A DNA stretch of 36,916 bases from CAZRAL01 sp964598005 (GTDB taxonomy: Bacteria; Pseudomonadota; Gammaproteobacteria; Burkholderiales; Usitatibacteraceae). The DNA is taken from contig CAZRAL010000022.1 in the NCBI GenBank assembly GCA_964598005.1, forward strand, positions 1-36,916. Direction: 5' to 3'. Made by a program: the position numbers and the translations under genes. The notes under the pieces are model-generated. The model was not told the origin of the DNA, did no database searches, and saw only the letters and a program-made list of their open reading frames with translations. Numbering within the stretch: the stretch's first letter is position 1; the number at the start of each line of letters is the position of its first letter. Positions 1-6,859 of this stretch are shown here, piece after piece.

Positions 1-82
1 CGACCATTCGCGGCGCACCACGCCTTGCATCCCATCCCGGAAAACCGAGCGCGCGGCCATGTGGGACTTAATCAGAGGTTCC
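1..82. mobile_element. End of a small IS5-like inverted-repeat element (MITE copy 1)
   Basis: Positions 1-82 are the reverse complement of the left end of the element at 10468-10754, with only a few mismatches. The copy ends in the terminal repeat (CAGAGGTTCC at 73-82). The rest lies outside the window. The end sits only 5 nt before the ilvH start codon, where I would expect the end of ilvI/ilvB in other bacteria. The IS5-like label is inferred from the end sequence and from target sites of sibling copies; no transposase is visible. Confidence 0.75.
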
Positions 83-87
83 TTGCT

Positions 88-579
88 ATGAGACACATAT
101 TATCGTTGCTGGTTGAAAACGAATCGGGGGCCTTGTCGCGTGTAGCCGGGCTTTTTTCTGCGCGTGGTTATAACATCGAGTCGCTTACGGTGGCCCCTAC
201 TGAAGACGCTACGTTGTCGCGCATGACGATTGTGACGGCGGGATCAGACGAAGTGGTAGAGCAAATTACCAAGCAGGTCAACAAGTTAGTGGATATCGTC
301 AAGGTTGTTGATTTAAATGAGGGCGTTCATATCGAGCGAGAATTGATGCTGGTCAAGTTGCGCGCAGCGGGCAAGGATCGTGAAGAGATCAAGCGTACTG
401 CCGATATTTTTCGTGCCCGTATTATCGACGTGACGGAAAAAATCTACACGATTGAGTTAACCGGCACAGGAAGCAAGCTCGACGCCTTTCTGGAAGCCGT
501 GGATCGCGCATTGATATTGGAAACCGTGCGAACGGGCGCATGCGGAATCGGGCGGGGTGAATGGATTGCCAAGGTTTAG
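88..579 (+). CDS. ilvH: Acetolactate synthase small (regulatory) subunit
   Basis: Regulatory subunit of acetohydroxyacid synthase, which makes acetolactate and acetohydroxybutyrate for valine, leucine and isoleucine synthesis. The 163 residues match the usual family length. An N-terminal ACT domain (about residues 3-75, starting RHILSLLVENESGALSRVAG) binds valine for feedback control in known members, and a C-terminal ALS_ss_C domain follows. I chose ATG 88 because the family begins MRHI; the frame is open further upstream to ATG 25, but that stretch is mobile-element DNA. The large subunit should lie left of the window. ilvC follows after 27 nt. The Shine-Dalgarno (AGAGG, 74-78) lies inside the element's terminal repeat, so the insertion rebuilt the ribosome binding site. 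Confidence 0.96.
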   Translation: MRHILSLLVENESGALSRVAGLFSARGYNIESLTVAPTEDATLSRMTIVTAGSDEVVEQITKQVNKLVDIVKVVDLNEGVHIERELMLVKLRAAGKDREEIKRTADIFRARIIDVTEKIYTIELTGTGSKLDAFLEAVDRALILETVRTGACGIGRGEWIAKV

Positions 580-606
580 CAAGAGATTTTTTAAAAGGGA
601 AATCAT

Positions 607-1623
607 ATGAAAGTTTATTACGACAAAGATGCCGATCTTTCGTTGATCAAAGGTAAAAAAGTCACGATCGTTGGTTATGGTTCACAGGGTCATGCCCATG
701 CACAGAATTTGGCCGATTCCGGGGTCAAAGTGACAGTGGGCCTGCGCAAAGGCGGTGCCTCGTGGGACAAGGTAAAAAAGGCTGGTCTTACCGTAAAAGA
801 AGTGAGCGAAGCGGTGAAGAGTGCGGATGTGGTGATGGTGCTGCTGCCCGACGAGAATATCGCAGCCGTCTATAAAGCCGATATCGAACCCAACATGAAA
901 AAAGGCGCGGCGCTGGCGTTCGCGCATGGCTTCAACATCCATTATGGGCAGGTAGTTCCGCGGACGGATCTTGATGTGATCATGGTGGCGCCAAAAGGGC
1001 CGGGGCATTTGGTGCGTTCGACTTATGTGCAAGGCGGCGGGGTGCCTAGCCTGATTGCCGTTTATCAGGATCATTCGGGCAAAGCCAAGGATATTGCGCT
1101 TTCTTACGCCAAGGCTAATGGCGGAACACGCGGGGGCGTGATCGAAACCAATTTCCGTGAAGAAACCGAGACCGATTTGTTTGGCGAGCAGGCTGTCTTG
1201 TGTGGCGGCGTCGTGGAATTGATCAAGATGGGATACGAAACACTTGTGGAAGCCGGCTATGCGCCAGAAATGGCCTATTTCGAATGCCTGCACGAAACCA
1301 AGCTGATCGTCGATCTAATCTACGAAGGTGGCATCGCCAATATGAATTACTCGATTTCCAATAATGCGGAATTCGGTGAATACGTCACCGGGCCAAAAGT
1401 GATCGGCGCTGAAGCCAAAAAAGCCATGAAGGAAGCGTTGGCGCGCATTCAGCAAGGCGAATACGCCAAAGAATTTATTCTGGAAAACCGGGCCGGTGCG
1501 CCTACCATGCTGGCCAAGCGGCGTCTGCTGGCCGAACATGAAATCGAACAGGTGGGTGCAAAACTGCGCAGCATGATGCCGTGGATTAAAAAGAACAAAT
1601 TGGTCGATCAAACGCGAAATTGA
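607..1623 (+). CDS. ilvC: Ketol-acid reductoisomerase (NADP+), class I
   Basis: Converts 2-acetolactate or 2-aceto-2-hydroxybutyrate to the dihydroxy acids by Mg-dependent alkyl migration and NADPH reduction; cytoplasmic. At 338 aa it is the short class I form. The Rossmann motif GYGSQGHAHAQNL is near residue 23, and the metal and substrate motif ETETDLFGEQAVLCGG is near residue 187. The C-terminal knotted domain includes the YSISNNAEFGEY segment. An AAGGGA ribosome site precedes ATG 607. It follows ilvH by 27 nt and is probably cotranscribed with it. A hairpin follows the gene. Confidence 0.98.
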   Translation: MKVYYDKDADLSLIKGKKVTIVGYGSQGHAHAQNLADSGVKVTVGLRKGGASWDKVKKAGLTVKEVSEAVKSADVVMVLLPDENIAAVYKADIEPNMKKGAALAFAHGFNIHYGQVVPRTDLDVIMVAPKGPGHLVRSTYVQGGGVPSLIAVYQDHSGKAKDIALSYAKANGGTRGGVIETNFREETETDLFGEQAVLCGGVVELIKMGYETLVEAGYAPEMAYFECLHETKLIVDLIYEGGIANMNYSISNNAEFGEYVTGPKVIGAEAKKAMKEALARIQQGEYAKEFILENRAGAPTMLAKRRLLAEHEIEQVGAKLRSMMPWIKKNKLVDQTRN

Positions 1624-1633
1624 TTGCTATTTG

Positions 1634-1664
1634 CAATAAAGGCCGGGATAACCAGCCTTTATTG
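1634..1664 (+). terminator. Hairpin after ilvC, probable transcription end
   Basis: A perfect 10-bp stem (CAATAAAGGC at 1634-1643, GCCTTTATTG at 1655-1664) closes an 11-nt loop between ilvC and psd. No T-run follows, so it may act as a weak terminator or as an mRNA 3'-end stabiliser rather than a classic Rho-independent terminator. Confidence 0.5.
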
Positions 1665-1702
1665 AGATAACGCCCAGGTGTTAGGCAAGGTAAAATGCGC
1701 GC

Positions 1703-2344
1703 ATGACTAATTATCCCCATCCTCTGATTGCTCGCGAAGGCTGGCCGTTCCTGACAATGGCAATTGTGCTGGCAGCGCTAGTGACCTGGTATTCACTGTG
1801 GTGGTCGATTCCTTTTTGGATCGTTGCCGTTTTTGTATTGCAATTCTTCCGCGATCCTGCACGGGATGTTCCGCAAGGACCGGGTTTGGTTCTGGTTCCG
1901 GCCGATGGGCGCGTGATCAAAGTGGAGTGGGCGCGTGATCCGTATCGCAATTGCGATGCCATGTTGGTCAGTGTATTCATGAATGTTTTTAATGTTCATT
2001 CCAATCGTAGCCCAGTCGACGGCATAGTGGAAAAAATTGTCTATAATCCCGGCCGCTTTGTAAACGCCGATCTGGATAAAGCCTCAACTGAAAATGAACG
2101 TAACGCTGTCCTGCTAAAAACAACAGACGGCAAGGAAATCACGGCAGTGCAAGTTGCCGGACTGATTGCGCGCCGTATCCTGTGCTATACGAAAGCGGGA
2201 GAACATTTGCAGCGGGGTCAACGTTTCGGATTTATACGCTTTGGCTCGCGTGTCGATATCTATTTGCCGCTGGATGTACGCATCAGGGTATCGATAGGCG
2301 ACAAAGTTTCGGCTGGCAGCCAGATACTGGCTGAGTGGAACTAA
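1703..2344 (+). CDS. psd: Phosphatidylserine decarboxylase proenzyme (short form)
   Basis: Decarboxylates phosphatidylserine to phosphatidylethanolamine at the membrane. The protein is a 213-aa short-form Psd. Residues of roughly 18-45 form hydrophobic membrane segments. The self-cleavage motif FGS (in RFGSRVDIYLP, near residue 180) should yield the pyruvoyl prosthetic group from the serine, as in the family. HSNRSPVDG near residue 98 is another conserved family stretch. A -10-like TAAAAT (1691-1696) lies so close to ATG 1703 that transcription could begin at or next to the start codon; no convincing -35 or Shine-Dalgarno is visible. The stop overlaps the pssA start (TAATG), indicating translational coupling. 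Confidence 0.95.
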   Translation: MTNYPHPLIAREGWPFLTMAIVLAALVTWYSLWWSIPFWIVAVFVLQFFRDPARDVPQGPGLVLVPADGRVIKVEWARDPYRNCDAMLVSVFMNVFNVHSNRSPVDGIVEKIVYNPGRFVNADLDKASTENERNAVLLKTTDGKEITAVQVAGLIARRILCYTKAGEHLQRGQRFGFIRFGSRVDIYLPLDVRIRVSIGDKVSAGSQILAEWN

Positions 2345-3117
2345 TGTCTACGCCAACAGAAAAAAAACGCAAAGGTTTGCTCGACCCGGCACGACGACGC
2401 AAGGGCATTTACATCCTGCCCAATTTATTTACTGCAGCTGCATTGTTTGCCGGTTTTTATGCCATTGTCCAAGGCATGAATGGCAAATTTGAAACCGCCT
2501 GCATTGCCATTTTCATTGCGATGATACTGGATGGCCTGGATGGGCGGGTCGCGCGTTTGACCCGCACGCAAAGCGAATTTGGCGCTGAATTTGATAGCTT
2601 GTCAGACATGGTTTCGTTTGGGGCCGCGCCGGCGCTGGTCATGTACGAGTGGGCCTTGAAACCAATGGGCAAATGGGGCTGGGTGGCGGCATTTGTGTAT
2701 TGTGCGTGTGCTGCCTTGCGTTTGGCCCGTTTTAACACCAACATCGATGTGGTCGATAAAAAATATTTTCAGGGTTTGCCCAGCCCTGCTGCGGCCGCAG
2801 TGGTAACGGGATTGATCTGGGTGCTGAACGATTATCAAGTGCACGGTGGGGATGTGCGTTGGATCGCGTGGGGATTAACGCTTTTTGCGGGCGTGACCAT
2901 GATTACCAATGTGCGTTATTACAGCGGCAAGGATATTAATCTTCGGCGTAGCGTGCCTTTCTGGGTCGTGCCTGCAATATTTGTCGCTTACTTAATCGTT
3001 ACGATTGAGCCCTCGCATGTTTTGTGGGGTTTGTTTGTTTGTTATGCAATCTCTGGATATTTGATGGCTGCGTGGATTTTTATCAAACCCGCTCGTCCGC
3101 CCGGCGAAAATTCATAG
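2344..3117 (+). CDS. pssA: CDP-diacylglycerol-serine O-phosphatidyltransferase
   Basis: Makes phosphatidylserine from CDP-diacylglycerol and serine, the substrate of the Psd encoded just upstream. The CDP-alcohol phosphatidyltransferase signature DGLDGRVAR, followed by G and two aspartates in EFGAEFDSLSD, is near residues 60-85 and carries the metal-binding aspartates. The protein (257 aa) is polytopic with about six to eight hydrophobic helices and a basic N-terminus (KKRKG, RRRKG). I placed the start at ATG 2344, which overlaps the psd stop by one base; an in-frame ATG at 2335 is possible but lies inside psd. Confidence 0.95.
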   Translation: MSTPTEKKRKGLLDPARRRKGIYILPNLFTAAALFAGFYAIVQGMNGKFETACIAIFIAMILDGLDGRVARLTRTQSEFGAEFDSLSDMVSFGAAPALVMYEWALKPMGKWGWVAAFVYCACAALRLARFNTNIDVVDKKYFQGLPSPAAAAVVTGLIWVLNDYQVHGGDVRWIAWGLTLFAGVTMITNVRYYSGKDINLRRSVPFWVVPAIFVAYLIVTIEPSHVLWGLFVCYAISGYLMAAWIFIKPARPPGENS

Positions 3118-3146
3118 TTGCATACGCCTTGCGTTCGGACTATAGT
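3118..3146 (+). promoter_or_regulatory. Sigma-70 type promoter of the leuA leader
   Basis: TTGCAT (3118-3123) and TATAGT (3141-3146) are separated by exactly 17 nt and begin right after the pssA stop codon. The predicted transcription start, seven nt beyond the -10, is at about 3153, the A of the mini-ORF ATG. Prediction from sequence only. Confidence 0.6.
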
Positions 3147-3152
3147 TATTTT

Positions 3153-3233
3153 ATGCGTTACGAATTATCTCTTCCTGTAATTCCTTTGGCGATTGGCTTC
3201 CTTGCCGGTCTGCTGCTGCGCCGCGCGCGCTAA
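3153..3233 (+). CDS. Putative leucine-rich leader peptide of leuA
   Basis: A 26-codon ORF between pssA and leuA. Seven of its 26 residues are leucine, including three consecutive CTG codons at positions 20-22, with two isoleucines and one valine; it ends LLLRRAR. Leu codon runs just before a terminator-like hairpin are the hallmark of leucine leader peptides such as enterobacterial LeuL, where ribosome stalling on Leu codons controls read-through. The promoter placement suggests a leaderless mRNA starting at or near the ATG. Alternatives are a short hydrophobic membrane peptide or chance. The function is inferred; I do not recognise a named homologue. Confidence 0.5.
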   Translation: MRYELSLPVIPLAIGFLAGLLLRRAR

Positions 3234-3269
3234 ATATCACTCTTCCCCTTTTAGTTGCAACGCGTTCCG

Positions 3270-3304
3270 GTGAACACCAGAGCCTGGACTTCACGACATT
3301 TTTT
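3270..3304 (+). terminator. Candidate attenuator hairpin before leuA
   Basis: GTGAA (3270-3274) pairs with TTCAC (3290-3294), and inner CCAG (3277-3280) pairs with CTGG (3284-3287), separated by a 2x2 mismatch. Six Ts follow at 3299-3304. The four-nt gap between stem and T-run and the internal mismatch make it an imperfect terminator. A short alternative pairing, GTTC (3264-3267) with GAAC (3272-3275), would compete with the first arm. The leuA ribosome site begins only 5 nt after the T-run. Confidence 0.45.
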
Positions 3305-3318
3305 GATTGGAGAAACAA

Positions 3319-4854
3319 ATGGATAAGTTGATTATTTTTGATACGACCTTGCGCGATGGTGAGCAAAGCCCCGGCGCCTCGATGACCAAAGAGGAAAAAG
3401 TTCGTATCGCCAAACAACTGGAAAAAATGCGCGTCGATGTCATTGAGGCGGGTTTCGCTGCGGCGAGCCCCGGCGATTTCGAGTCTGTGCATGCGGTGGC
3501 CAGCGTCATCAAGGATTCGACAGTTTGTTCACTGGCGCGCGCACAAAAGGCGGATATTCAAAAGGCCGGAGAAGCCATCAAACCCGCAAAACACGGCCGA
3601 ATCCATACCTTTATTGCGACATCGCCGATCCATATGGAAAAGAAATTACGCATGACACCGGATCAGGTCGTGCAGGCCGCGGTTGATGCGGTTACCCTCG
3701 CGCGTAGTCTGGTCGGAGATGTGGAATTTTCGCCTGAGGATGCGAGTCGCTCGGATTTCGATTTTCTTTGTCGCATTCTAGAGGCCGTGATTGCGGCCGG
3801 TGCCCGGACTATCAACATCCCGGATACAGTGGGTTATGCCATTCCCGAGCAATTCGGCGAACGCATCCGCACCTTAATGGCGCGCATTCCCAATTCAGAT
3901 CAGGCCATATTTTCCGTGCACTGCCACAATGATCTTGGATTGGCCGTGGCCAATTCCCTTGCCGCGGTGCGGGCTGGTGCGCGTCAGGTCGAATGTACGA
4001 TCAACGGGTTGGGTGAGCGCGCAGGCAATGCCTCGCTGGAAGAAGTGGTCATGGCATTGCGTACCCGCAAAGATTATTTTGCAGTTGAAACCCATATCGA
4101 TACCACTCACTTGGTGGCGGCAAGCAAATTGGTGTCGGGCATAACCGGATTTGCGGTGCAACCCAACAAGGCGATTGTCGGAGCCAATGCTTTTGCGCAT
4201 GAAGCCGGCATACATCAGGATGGTGTGCTGAAACACCGTGAAACTTATGAAATCATGCGTGCCGAAGACGTGGGCTGGCACGCCAATAAATTGGTGCTTG
4301 GCAAACATTCCGGGCGCACCGCCTTCAAAGCCAGACTGCAAGAGCTTGGAATCGAGCTGGAATCGGAAGCCGTATTAAATGTGGCGTTTCAACGTTTTAA
4401 GGAACTGGCCGACCGCAAGCACGATATTTTCGACGAAGACTTGCACGCCTTGGTATCCGACGAAGCAGTTACGCCAGAACGCGAGCACTATCAACTCATT
4501 TCCATCGTTGCGCAGATTGCAACGGGAGAGCTGCCTTACGCCAGGCTGGTAATCGCTGAAGATGGAAAAGAAAAAACCTGCGAAGCAAAAGGCGCGGGAC
4601 CGGTCGATGCCACCTTCAAGGCATTGGAAAGTATAGCCAACAGTCAGGCTGAGTTACTTCTCTATTCGGTCAACAATGTAACCGAGGGAACGGATTCGCA
4701 GGGCGAGGTTACGGTGCGGCTTGCAAAGGGCGACCGTATTGTAAATGGCATTGGCGCCGATACCGATATTGTGATGGCCAGCGCGAAAGCCTATATCAAC
4801 GCGCTGAATAAGATGCAGCATCGTGCGCGCCTGAACCCTCAGTCCGAATCTTGA
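3319..4854 (+). CDS. leuA: 2-isopropylmalate synthase
   Basis: Condenses 2-ketoisovalerate with acetyl-CoA, the first committed step of leucine synthesis. The protein is 511 aa, the usual length. The N-terminal HMGL-like TIM barrel opens with IIFDTTLRDGEQSPGA (metal- and substrate-binding R and D). HCHNDLGLAVANS near residue 200 carries the metal-binding histidines, and NGLGERAGNASLEEV follows. The C-terminal LeuA allosteric domain (about residues 390-500) binds leucine for feedback inhibition in the family. ATG 3319 has GGAG six nt upstream and starts MDKLIIFD; a TTG at 3307 is an unlikely alternative. The promoter, leader peptide and hairpin upstream suggest attenuation. The 3' end overlaps the converging sigma-factor gene by 16 bp. 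Confidence 0.97.
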   Translation: MDKLIIFDTTLRDGEQSPGASMTKEEKVRIAKQLEKMRVDVIEAGFAAASPGDFESVHAVASVIKDSTVCSLARAQKADIQKAGEAIKPAKHGRIHTFIATSPIHMEKKLRMTPDQVVQAAVDAVTLARSLVGDVEFSPEDASRSDFDFLCRILEAVIAAGARTINIPDTVGYAIPEQFGERIRTLMARIPNSDQAIFSVHCHNDLGLAVANSLAAVRAGARQVECTINGLGERAGNASLEEVVMALRTRKDYFAVETHIDTTHLVAASKLVSGITGFAVQPNKAIVGANAFAHEAGIHQDGVLKHRETYEIMRAEDVGWHANKLVLGKHSGRTAFKARLQELGIELESEAVLNVAFQRFKELADRKHDIFDEDLHALVSDEAVTPEREHYQLISIVAQIATGELPYARLVIAEDGKEKTCEAKGAGPVDATFKALESIANSQAELLLYSVNNVTEGTDSQGEVTVRLAKGDRIVNGIGADTDIVMASAKAYINALNKMQHRARLNPQSES

Positions 4855-6107
4855 CCGAACGCTTTATTTTCGATGGCGCGCAGACGGCGTAACAGATAAG
4901 CCCGTTCGGCCGGGTTTTGAACGTGAATCAATGCTTCTTGATAAGCGATTCGTGATTCATCCCAGCGTTCTGCGCGGCGTAATAAGTCCGCCTGCGCGGC
5001 ATAAAGCAGATAATTGCCGGAAAGCTCGCCCTGCGTGCGTAGGCGCGCAAGCCAACTTAAGCCGTCGTCGATTGAATGTGCCAAGGCCAACGCGACCGCG
5101 GCGTTCAGCTCAACGATGGGTGTGGGTACATACCTTAAGAGCGCACCATACAACGCCGAAATTTGCGCCCAATCGGTTGCATCGGCGGTAGCAGCATTCG
5201 CATGGAGTGCTGCAATAGCGGCCTGAATTTGATAGGGCCCCGGGTGGCGCATCAACAAAGCGCGATCCAGTTCCGCGGTGCCTTCAGCAATTTCCATTTG
5301 GTGCCACTGCGAGCGGCTTTGTTCTTCCAGGGGAATTAATATTCCATCGGTATTAACACGTGTATCACGCCGCGCATGGTGCAACAACATCAAGGCCAGT
5401 AATCCGCTTGCCTCAGCTTCTGTTGGCATGAGTTCTACAACCAGCTGACCCAAGCGAATAGCTTCACGACATAAATCGATTCGTATCAGGCCTGGATGCT
5501 GCGTTGCGAGATAGCCTTCGTTAAATACCAGATAAATGACAGTCAATACCACAGCCAGCCGTTCCGCTAGGCTTTCGCGATCAGGAATTTCATAGGGAAT
5601 ACGGGCGTCAGCAATCTTTTTTTTGGCACGTACCAGCCTTTGTGCCGTCGTTGATTCCGGTTCCATAAATGCACGAGCAATTTCCTGGGTGGAAAGTTGG
5701 CACAGGGTACGCAATGCCAAAGCTGCCTGGGCACGTTGCGCCAGTGCCGGGTGACAGCAGGTAAAGATCAGCCGCAATTGGTCGTCAGCCACACCGGAAG
5801 TGGTAGCAGCCTCTGTTATTTCGTATTCTTGTTCTTCTGCTGCTATAGCATTGAGCAGTTCATCGCTATTATCGATCATACGGTGATTGCGCCGAATAAG
5901 GTCGATAGCCCGTCTCCGGGCAACGGTAATCAACCATGCGGAGGGATTTTGAGGTAACCCTTCGCGTGGCCATCTTTCCAATGCGCGCAGGTAGGCATCC
6001 TGTAATGCTTCTTCGGCCAGATCGAAATTACCTAAAAGGCGGATCAAGCCCGCCAGGATTTTCCGGCCCTCGCGGCGCTGAATAGTCTCGATTGCTTTTA
6101 CAAACAT
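4839..6107 (-). CDS. ECF sigma factor, ECF42-like with C-terminal helical extension
   Basis: A sigma-70 family extracytoplasmic-function sigma factor of 422 aa, about twice the length of a simple ECF. Region 2 lies at about residues 10-75 (LIRLLGNFDLAEEALQDAYLRALERWP, NPSAWLITVARRRAIDLIRR), and region 4 at about 110-170 (LSTQEIARAFM, TTAQRLVRAKKKI). The long C-terminus contains ERLAVVLTVIYLVFNEGY and helical TPR-like repeats to residue 415, as expected of the ECF42 group, which needs this extension for activity and has no classical anti-sigma factor. It follows its DGPF/YCII partner gene by 58 nt on the same strand, the diagnostic neighbourhood. The family usually acts in stress or antibiotic responses; the signal here is unknown. 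No strong ribosome site is visible before ATG 6107. Confidence 0.9.
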   Translation of the reverse strand: MFVKAIETIQRREGRKILAGLIRLLGNFDLAEEALQDAYLRALERWPREGLPQNPSAWLITVARRRAIDLIRRNHRMIDNSDELLNAIAAEEQEYEITEAATTSGVADDQLRLIFTCCHPALAQRAQAALALRTLCQLSTQEIARAFMEPESTTAQRLVRAKKKIADARIPYEIPDRESLAERLAVVLTVIYLVFNEGYLATQHPGLIRIDLCREAIRLGQLVVELMPTEAEASGLLALMLLHHARRDTRVNTDGILIPLEEQSRSQWHQMEIAEGTAELDRALLMRHPGPYQIQAAIAALHANAATADATDWAQISALYGALLRYVPTPIVELNAAVALALAHSIDDGLSWLARLRTQGELSGNYLLYAAQADLLRRAERWDESRIAYQEALIHVQNPAERAYLLRRLRAIENKAFGQDSD

Positions 6108-6165
6108 ATACAGGTGTGAAGCGGCCTATTTTTCATTGAATAAGCCGCCTCGATATGGCATACAC

Positions 6166-6519
6166 CTATGCTTGGTTTGCGGTCTGGGGCCGGATTTCAA
6201 TTGAGCCATTGAGGGCGGATGGAATTTTGGCCGCCCATTTAATAGCTTCATCCAGATTGGGAACATCGATCAGGTAATAACCGCCCAGTTGCTCTTTGGT
6301 CTCGGCAAAAGGTCCGTCTGTGGTCACGGTTTTGCCGTTGCGTACCCGAACTGTTGTTGCAGTCGAAACAGGGGCCAATTCGGAACCGCCCCTTAACACA
6401 CCGGAGGCGGCCAGTTCCTGGGAGTATGCCGTGTACGCCTGGATAATCTTTTGAATTTCTTTTTCCGACATATTTAACCAATTTTTTTCATCGCCATAAA
6501 TCAGCAGCATGTATTGCAT
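6166..6519 (-). CDS. DGPF/YCII-domain protein, partner of the ECF42 sigma factor
   Basis: A 117-aa single-domain YCII-like protein (family starts MQYMLLIYGDE) with the signature DGPFAETKEQLGGYYLIDV at about residues 69-88. These small proteins have a ferredoxin-like dimeric alpha/beta barrel fold. They are typical regulatory targets encoded beside ECF42 sigma factors, but their biochemical role is unknown. The ribosome site AAGGAG lies 6 nt before ATG 6519. Upstream is a promoter matching the ECF42 consensus as I recall it, so the pair probably forms a self-activating unit. The context fits a regulatory or enzymatic effector; no catalytic residue can be assigned from the sequence. Confidence 0.9.
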   Translation of the reverse strand: MQYMLLIYGDEKNWLNMSEKEIQKIIQAYTAYSQELAASGVLRGGSELAPVSTATTVRVRNGKTVTTDGPFAETKEQLGGYYLIDVPNLDEAIKWAAKIPSALNGSIEIRPQTANQA

Positions 6520-6562
6520 GTTTTTCTCCTTGTTGAAAAATTTACCGGGACCGGTCTATTAA

Positions 6563-6589
6563 GACGAACGGAGAGTTTGAAAATCGACA
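6563..6589 (-). promoter_or_regulatory. Candidate ECF42-dependent promoter
   Basis: Read on the minus strand, TGTCGA (6589-6584) is followed after exactly 17 nt by CGTC (6566-6563). This agrees with the TGTCGA and CGTC elements described for ECF42 target promoters. It lies about 45 nt upstream of the DGPF gene start, so the sigma factor probably drives its own operon. Confidence 0.65.
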
Positions 6590-6859
6590 TTTCAGGAACA
6601 TTATTTAAAGATAAAAAAATCAAATAGTTATAGTATTTCTGGATTGAGGTAGGCACTCTAATAGTTCTGCCGATAAACGGGAGCAACAACAGGGTAACAT
6701 CTGCGCCCTTGTGGAAAATGATTACAACATGGGTTAATTAGACGCTTTGCATTTTTTGTGATTGCAATTCAGCGTTTAAACAAGTCTTATTACCCATCAC
6801 CAACTGAGTTTATTGGCCAGCATTATAAATATTGCTGGATTGCCCGAGTCGAATGAATT
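6590..6859. other. AT-rich intergenic stretch between divergent genes
   Basis: No ORF with coding character, no RNA gene and no GG-N10-GC sigma-54 promoter was found here. It should hold the promoter of the sigma-54 activator that starts at 6860. A small palindrome-like pair TTGCA...TGCAA lies near 6746-6767, too weak to name as an operator. Confidence 0.5.

Noticed and set aside
682..1293. 203-codon open frame on the minus strand of ilvC
   Set aside because: Fully inside ilvC, His-rich composition typical of an antisense frame, and no ribosome site or known domain.
6801..6840. TGGC...TTGC pattern as a sigma-54 promoter before the activator gene
   Set aside because: The spacing between GG and GC is much greater than the required 10 nt.
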